DNA of 25,657 nt from a virus. Positions 20,985-25,657 of the stretch are shown one piece after another (position 1 is the stretch's first letter; every line of letters starts with the position of its first letter). Below the pieces are notes generated by a model. The model did no database searches and was not told the origin of the DNA. It was given only the letters and a program-made list of their open reading frames with translations. The position numbers and the translations under genes were made by a program. The DNA lies in IMG/VR virus record IMGVR_UViG_3300032117_000139, positions 1-25,657 of that record; one strand, 5' to 3'.

Positions 20985-21493
20985 TATTTTTCTCCTAGTG
21001 AAGCCTTTAAGAACCAATTCCACTTCTGGTGTTGATCAATTCTTTCAGCAATAAAATTAGCAACACCCTGTTCATTGGCGTCATTAGCAATTATAAATGC
21101 TGATTTAAGATTCTCCAAGTACTTACTATTCATCTCTACAAACTTACGAGTAAGTACTAGAGGATCTACACTATCAAGTCCAGATTCATCAATAGATGAT
21201 AGACTCACTAATTCACTCATCTTAAATGGAGCAACTGAACCTAACTTGACAATATTCTCGGCAATGGGATCAATGTGCTCATAGATGTCATCTACAATTT
21301 CATCATAGAACTTGTGGTACTCATAAAAGTCACTACCTTTTAGATTCCAGTGGAAACCATGGATAGTGTGATAGAGGACATAGGCCTCAGCTAGAGTTAC
21401 TCTTAGAGTGTCAGCAAGAGAAGTTGCAGTCTCTTCTGGTTGGGGTGCTGGTTCTTCAGCAGCAACTACTCTAAAACCGTTCCATTCATTCAT
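20984..21493 (-). CDS. dps: Dps-type ferritin-like DNA-protection protein (169 aa)
   Basis: The whole core matches the Dps family: TLAEAYVLYHTIHGFHWN (33-50) followed by LKGSDFYEYHKFYDEIVDD and IYEHIDPIAENI. The five ferroxidase residues are present with family spacing: H48, H60, D64, D75 and E79. Dps forms a 12-subunit shell that oxidises and stores iron and can coat DNA, guarding it against peroxide. The N-terminal 25 residues are Pro/Glu/Ala-rich and not basic, so DNA binding through a Lys-rich tail is not obvious. C-terminal helices follow, ending KASLGEK. The gene sits in a run of unknown phage genes and is coupled to the 76-aa gene by TAATG. A weak ribosome site precedes the ATG. Confidence 0.88.
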   Translation of the reverse strand: MNEWNGFRVVAAEEPAPQPEETATSLADTLRVTLAEAYVLYHTIHGFHWNLKGSDFYEYHKFYDEIVDDIYEHIDPIAENIVKLGSVAPFKMSELVSLSSIDESGLDSVDPLVLTRKFVEMNSKYLENLKSAFIIANDANEQGVANFIAERIDQHQKWNWFLKASLGEK

Positions 21494-21495
21494 GA

Positions 21496-22206
21496 CTAGA
21501 GCCAGTTGACTGAATCACCAAAAGCGTCATTTACAGAAGTCTCATTGAAGGTACTGGCCAGACGAACTTTCTTGGCAGTAACTTCACGCTTGGCTTCTAC
21601 AACATCCTTCTTGGTCCTACGGCAGATCTCAACATTATCAACAAAGTTGTCAATAATACTGGCTCTCTTGACTACATCAAGAATAGGAAGGGTCTTTTGC
21701 TCTACATAGTATACTGCAGCTTCACGAGTGCTTAGTTGGTCATTGAGTAGGCCAAGGTGTTGGTCTTCTACCCAAATCTCTGCACCGGCAGTTACAAAGT
21801 TAATCCAGTCAGCATCACGAAGTTCATCTTCTACTGTCTTGGCTGCACGGAAAAGGAAACTACCATCATCTTCACCAAGATCACGAGTACCAGCAGTGGT
21901 CATACGATAGGTACTGGCCACAGTTCCACCAGGAAGGCTTTGTAGGTACTCTTCGGTGTCGAAGTCTACATAGTTACTGGCCAAACGCTCTAGTTGGTCT
22001 CGCTCTTCATCCAATTCAGTGATGTAGCTTGCATAACGCTGAAGCTCCAACTCTGTGGTATTAGGACTACTAGCGGCCATGCGCATGTCACCTAGGATTT
22101 CTTGGATGCGATCTAGTCGATTGAAGATGCTGTCAGATGAGCCGTTAAACCATTGAGTGTCGGCCACTACCTTACCAGCTGTGTGTAGAAAATTGTCGTA
22201 GTCCAT
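21496..22206 (-). CDS. Hypothetical helical protein with K/R-x-A-S sites (236 aa)
   Basis: The protein is mostly helical and charged, with likely coiled-coil stretches at about 55-82 (LELQRYASYITELDEERDQLERLA) and 185-220. No cysteine pairs are present (single Cys about 194). K/R-x-A-S occurs four times: RYAS, RLAS, KRAS and RLAS. No enzyme motif. The ATG at 22206 is preceded by an AGAAAGAAAAGATT leader of the same type as before the holin gene. The stop is two bases from the Dps start. Function unknown; the A-S sites group it with the head-type proteins described in the findings. Confidence 0.7.
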   Translation of the reverse strand: MDYDNFLHTAGKVVADTQWFNGSSDSIFNRLDRIQEILGDMRMAASSPNTTELELQRYASYITELDEERDQLERLASNYVDFDTEEYLQSLPGGTVASTYRMTTAGTRDLGEDDGSFLFRAAKTVEDELRDADWINFVTAGAEIWVEDQHLGLLNDQLSTREAAVYYVEQKTLPILDVVKRASIIDNFVDNVEICRRTKKDVVEAKREVTAKKVRLASTFNETSVNDAFGDSVNWL

Positions 22207-22267
22207 AATCTTTTCTTTCTATGTCCTTATTAAATACGAGTAGTTTGAACTTGAATTACATTTAATT

Positions 22268-22879
22268 CTAGAAGCAGGGAGTTCCGGCTTTGTGATTACC
22301 ACCACAACTAGTGCAGTAGCCCATTCCGAGATCATCTTCGTCTTCGTGAGTATTAAAGAATGAAGGGTGAAAGGCAGAGGCCAATGGAGTAATACCACTG
22401 CCTACATCTTGATTATTATTGACCTCTACACCATCTTCAGTTTCGGTGGTACTAGGAACAAGTCTATCGAGAGGATTACTAGCCGTTCTTTCTTCCTTGG
22501 GCTTATCCTCTTCAGTGTAGTCCATATCTCCAACAATTTTAACTGGAGCTTCAGTAAAGTAGGCAATACTCTCAACAATACGAGCAGTATGTGCTCTCTT
22601 TTCTTCCATATAGGCTGATTGATTGGCTTTTTGTTGAGCACGCTTTTCCTGCTCTGCATTACCGGGTGTAAAAGTATAGCATTTAGCTTCTGCACCTGGG
22701 CCCTTCCATCCTGGAAGTCCATCTACACTGCAGCTCTCGGCTCCACCAGCAGCCAACTTAAACTCAAAGCCCAGTGAAGAACTCTTGAGAATATTACGGC
22801 AGGCAAAACAAAAGATCTCTTCTCCGGCACTAGAGATCTTGGTAACAGTGGAACCTGAACAGAGAGGGCAATCATTCAT
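22268..22879 (-). CDS. Zinc-ribbon protein (203 aa)
   Basis: The ATG at 22879 follows the upstream stop by one base (TAA-T-ATG) and is preferred to an in-frame TTG four codons earlier. The N-terminus is a zinc ribbon: C4-x2-C7 (CPLC) and C24-x2-C27 (CFAC). Residues 40-140 are polar and partly helical and contain RTAS at 131-134. The acidic region 143-185 precedes a C-terminal C189-x2-C192 with C202 (CTSCGGNHKAGTPCF). Nothing identifies an enzyme. The double-ended zinc layout with a disordered centre fits a scaffold or adaptor. Confidence 0.7.
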   Translation of the reverse strand: MNDCPLCSGSTVTKISSAGEEIFCFACRNILKSSSLGFEFKLAAGGAESCSVDGLPGWKGPGAEAKCYTFTPGNAEQEKRAQQKANQSAYMEEKRAHTARIVESIAYFTEAPVKIVGDMDYTEEDKPKEERTASNPLDRLVPSTTETEDGVEVNNNQDVGSGITPLASAFHPSFFNTHEDEDDLGMGYCTSCGGNHKAGTPCF

Positions 22880-22880
22880 A

Positions 22881-24323
22881 TTATTCACCAAAAAACTTTG
22901 AAACTACATCTGTGGGGAATTCTAGCTTAGAAGCTACAGTTCTATTGGGTAAGAATAGCTTGGGCTTAGTAGAAACATCTGGGGTAGTAGGACCATTTGG
23001 AAGACTAGCGTGTAGGTGGTGCTCAGAGTCATTGCCTAGAGTTTCACAAGCCTTACATACTGCCTCTGAACCCTTTTCTGCTTGCTCACCCTGATTCATA
23101 AACATCATGTTCTGCATAAGCATTTGCTTATTCATTTGGTGCTGTTGACGTTTGGCAGCTTCATCGGCCATTAGCTGCTGGCCGAATGCTTTTGGGTCTG
23201 CAAGAGATTCTCGAACACTGGCAGTTGCCATAGAGTGGCCATCAGTTAGTTCATTAAGTCCACGATCAGCATCACCCTGCATTAGATCACGAGGAGTGTA
23301 GTTACTATTGGGCTTAATGTCATAAAGAGTTTGTGGAACAGACTGCTGAGGTACTTGGTGGTAGAACTTGAACTGTTCATAACCATGGAAGTAGTCATCA
23401 CTAAGTTCAGCTAGATCTTCATCTAGCTCCTTACTGGACTTGGCATCTTCATATCCACGGTAGTAAAGAGCAGAGTCACTGGCTTCACGAGTAAAGGCCT
23501 CAAGATAGTCATCTGTACTGGCAAGCTTAGTCTCTTCATCACCGGTCTTGATGACATCACCGTCTACAGTGTCACCTTCTTCAATCTTACCGGCAGCAAG
23601 AGTAAAGTGATCATCGGCATTACCATTAGGTACAAAGGTGTGGGGACCTTCTTGGGTATAGTCAACTACTCCCTCAGCATCAGAGCATCCTGGAAATCCA
23701 CAGTGTGCAGTTCGAGCATGTTCAATACTCTCTGGAACATAATACTGTTCACAACTTGCACACTTGCTTTCACCGTGTTCCATAATCCATGCAACTTTGT
23801 TGAAACTTGCAGTAGGCATCATTATTCCTGTCTGGGGCTGTCCGGCCTGGGTAGTAGGAGTAGGGATAGTACTTGGTGGTACTGTAGGAGTAGGAACTGA
23901 TCCAGCACTAGCACCAGCACTGCCTACACCGGCATTGGGCATAATAGGAGCTGGAGTAGGAGCAGCAACAGCAGCAGGAGTAGCCATAGGGCTGTCTGTA
24001 CTGGCCTGGTGAAATTTTGAATTTAGTCTTGTAGGCACTGCATCCTCCACAGGAGTATTAAAAGTCTGGTCAATGCCGAGTTCTGCAAGAGGCCCAACCG
24101 GCACTGGCTTCTTCATTAAATCGGCATGTTGTGTTGTATTGTCTAGTCCATTGTCTTCTAGGTTAGTGGCATTATCTTGAGCAATTCTCTGCTTAAGTTT
24201 GCCGATAACACTTTTAACATTGGTGGTACCAGGAAAAGAAAAGCTTTCACCCTCTTCTACCTTACCAAGTGCTTCAAGATCGTCATCAGCAGATCTATTG
24301 CCTAGTCCACTATCTACTGACAT
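22881..24323 (-). CDS. Large Cys-containing protein with Pro/Ala/Thr linker and SKFFG end (480 aa)
   Basis: Residues 1-110 are charged and helical. Residues 114-165 form a Pro/Ala/Thr/Gly-rich flexible linker. A zinc motif follows: C188-x2-C191, H202, C208, C213 (CASCEQYY...HCGFPGC). Residues 240-325 are acidic and contain KLAS and REAS. The region 385-415 is Gln/Met-rich and helical (KRQQHQMNKQMLMQNMMF), with C423-x2-C426 just after. The protein ends TDVVSKFFGE, close to the FTKMF endings of neighbours. An AGAGGGATC ribosome site precedes ATG. No family is recognised. Confidence 0.72.
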   Translation of the reverse strand: MSVDSGLGNRSADDDLEALGKVEEGESFSFPGTTNVKSVIGKLKQRIAQDNATNLEDNGLDNTTQHADLMKKPVPVGPLAELGIDQTFNTPVEDAVPTRLNSKFHQASTDSPMATPAAVAAPTPAPIMPNAGVGSAGASAGSVPTPTVPPSTIPTPTTQAGQPQTGIMMPTASFNKVAWIMEHGESKCASCEQYYVPESIEHARTAHCGFPGCSDAEGVVDYTQEGPHTFVPNGNADDHFTLAAGKIEEGDTVDGDVIKTGDEETKLASTDDYLEAFTREASDSALYYRGYEDAKSSKELDEDLAELSDDYFHGYEQFKFYHQVPQQSVPQTLYDIKPNSNYTPRDLMQGDADRGLNELTDGHSMATASVRESLADPKAFGQQLMADEAAKRQQHQMNKQMLMQNMMFMNQGEQAEKGSEAVCKACETLGNDSEHHLHASLPNGPTTPDVSTKPKLFLPNRTVASKLEFPTDVVSKFFGE

Positions 24324-24360
24324 TAGATCCCTCTGACGTTCTCATGTTACTAAAATGATC

Positions 24361-25413
24361 TTACTGTGGTTTTACAATTGTTGGAAACATTTTAGTAAAA
24401 CCTTGGAGCTTGGTAGGAGCAGTTCTCTTTAGAGCTCCTTCATGAGTATTGTCATTTAGACGAGCACTAACATAGGCAGCAGGGTCATGATTCTTATTAA
24501 CTGCATCCCAATATTCGGCATGAGTTACACCATTTTGTAGGCCACGAATATAGTGCTCATCACCTGTAGGTTCTATGGCACCAGTGGTATTATTAGGCTT
24601 TAGAAACTTACCCAGGGACTGCTTGGCTTCTTTATGTGTAGCCCCACCTTCACGATAGGTAGCATAGTGATCGAGAATTGATCTAGCAGCAAGCTTATTA
24701 GCTCTAGGATTAACCTGACTATTATTTTGACCATGCTTGACAATATCCACTATGTCATTAAAGTCTTCATGTGCTTCCATGCCTTTAGCTCCTGGGGCAT
24801 TCCTTAGTCTGGCATAAGTGTCTAGGGGGCTATATGACCGAGATTCTTCGTTGTCGGTACCCACTGGAGTATGTTGAAAGTCTATTCTAAAAGGGTGTAG
24901 CATTCTAGCGGCATCCATCACTTCTTCGTGAGTGGCTCCACCAATTCTTGCACTAACATAGTGTGGAAGATTTCCCGGACTATAAGAGCTTGAATACTGA
25001 TCTCGTTCGGCCGGATGCATTCGACAAGCGGCTCTATGAGCTCGAGCTTGTTCAGGACTCATACGTTTAATGTCATTAGGGTTGTAGTGGCCAACATTAT
25101 GTGCACGATTGATATCACTTGGGTCTACTCCGTGATCCCAACCTTCAGCATATAATGCAAGTGGAACTCGAGGATTTAACTCTTGAATACGACTTACTGG
25201 AAAATTAGTACCTGCTCCAGTATTACGAATCATGCGAGTAACGCTGGATACACCCTCAGTGAGATAACGTTGGTGTCTCTGCTCTGGATCTTGCTCTCCA
25301 TTAGGCAAACGATCTAGTTCACGAAGTTTATCTACAGTGAGGCCATTACGAGCCCACTCTAGAAGACTACGATCATCCAAGTTTTGGATATCTAGCTTGA
25401 CATCTCTTGTCAT
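24361..25413 (-). CDS. GATH-repeat protein with FTKMF C-terminus (350 aa)
   Basis: Four copies of a short helical repeat, Y-x3-[RL]-x2-[GN]-x-T-H-x-E, are visible: 152-168, 250-266, 288-304 and 314-330 (best cores GGATHEE and GGATHKE). Copies are separated by unequal spacers, so this is not a strict tandem array. I recall similar GATH repeats in unidentified actinophage proteins, without a defined function. Residues 1-60 are helical and charged (LLEWARNGLTVDKLRELDRL). Only one Cys (130). The tail ends GFTKMFPTIVKPQ, the exact FTKMF found in the 601-aa protein. The start codon directly follows the upstream stop (TAA-ATG). Confidence 0.72.
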   Translation of the reverse strand: MTRDVKLDIQNLDDRSLLEWARNGLTVDKLRELDRLPNGEQDPEQRHQRYLTEGVSSVTRMIRNTGAGTNFPVSRIQELNPRVPLALYAEGWDHGVDPSDINRAHNVGHYNPNDIKRMSPEQARAHRAACRMHPAERDQYSSSYSPGNLPHYVSARIGGATHEEVMDAARMLHPFRIDFQHTPVGTDNEESRSYSPLDTYARLRNAPGAKGMEAHEDFNDIVDIVKHGQNNSQVNPRANKLAARSILDHYATYREGGATHKEAKQSLGKFLKPNNTTGAIEPTGDEHYIRGLQNGVTHAEYWDAVNKNHDPAAYVSARLNDNTHEGALKRTAPTKLQGFTKMFPTIVKPQ

Positions 25414-25657
25414 TTACCAGTCACTATCCAAGTTAGAATACTGATCTACCCAACTACTGGCCACTACTTGACGACCACACTTGGGGCAAGTTTCAAGGCC
25501 GCAGTTACAACCACATTGGCAAGGAGTTTGGCCACAAGTGCACTTATCTCTATCCTTAATTTCTGCAGCCTTAGCAGCACAGTCTTCATCACTGGTGCAG
25601 GGACTCTGACCGTTTTCACGGTGCCAGTCATCATGGCCCTTATCGTGTCTAAGAACT
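25414..25657 (-). CDS. Cys-rich zinc-binding protein, C-terminal part only (starts beyond the window)
   Basis: About 80 codons of the C-terminus are present; the start lies off the right edge. The segment holds ten cysteines, eight of them packed in CTCGQTPCQCGCNCG and CPKCGRQVV, consistent with a multi-zinc or metallothionein-like cluster followed by a short zinc-ribbon-like pair. The end is acidic and aromatic (VDQYSNLDSDW). The stop is directly joined to the next start (TAA-ATG). No family is recognised. Confidence 0.65.
   Translation of the reverse strand, partial: VLRHDKGHDDWHRENGQSPCTSDEDCAAKAAEIKDRDKCTCGQTPCQCGCNCGLETCPKCGRQVVASSWVDQYSNLDSDW

Noticed and set aside
24361-25413. GATH repeats read as ankyrin or tetratricopeptide repeats
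   Set aside because: The spacing is irregular and the key residues of those families are missing.
1-25657. CRISPR arrays, insertion sequences, integrase or attachment sites
   Set aside because: No regularly spaced direct repeats, transposase motifs, terminal inverted repeats or recombinase motifs were seen. The intein is the only mobile element.

Overview
The window is a compact block of a large tailed double-stranded DNA phage (Caudoviricetes). Every credible gene lies on the minus strand, so transcription runs from position 25657 towards 1. Diagnostic features are a portal protein, a prohead protease and a major capsid protein in that order, virion-type genes packed with stop/start overlaps (TAATG, ATGA), and a small tRNA cluster. 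GC content looks moderate by eye (mid-40s percent, not computed). The general style recalls large actinobacteriophages, but that is recollection rather than a database result, and I would not name a host. Terminase, tape measure and tail genes are not visible here.

Layout in transcription order. (1) 25657-18245: a Cys-rich partial gene, a 350-aa protein with GATH-type repeats, a 480-aa Pro/Ala-linker protein, a zinc-ribbon protein, a 236-aa helical protein, a Dps-type ferritin with a complete ferroxidase site, small unknown genes, a calcineurin-like metallophosphoesterase, and a 385-aa protein with a poly-aspartate tail. (2) 18255-17156: a permuted NlpC/P60 (YiiX-like) papain-fold enzyme, a 51-aa gene and a putative two-helix holin. 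(3) 17151-16197: a probable promoter, two tandem tRNA-Thr(TGT) genes, a 94-aa ORF whose ATG shares a base with a tRNA CCA end, tRNA-Asn(GTT), tRNA-Gln(TTG) and a one-helix membrane protein. (4) 16102-9629: a run of unfamiliar, hydrophilic, mostly Cys-rich proteins (601, 135, 682, about 168, 196, 268 and 61 aa). (5) 9617-1: the head module: portal interrupted by a 380-aa intein, two small genes, prohead protease, zinc-ribbon protein, a 516-aa scaffold/core candidate, a decoration-protein candidate, the major capsid protein, a strong hairpin terminator, and two further genes.

The most interesting signals cross gene boundaries. First, a [K/R]-x-A-S tetrapeptide occurs about two dozen times in the capsid, protease, portal tail and Cys-rich proteins, and was not seen in the enzymes, the holin or the intein. 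Second, a short F-T-[K/R]-[M/I]-F motif sits at or near the C-terminus of several unrelated proteins. Together they suggest, as inference only, a set of head-internal proteins sharing a docking or targeting peptide and processed by the prohead protease. Third, the portal intein carries both a LAGLIDADG endonuclease and an inserted C2H2-like zinc finger.
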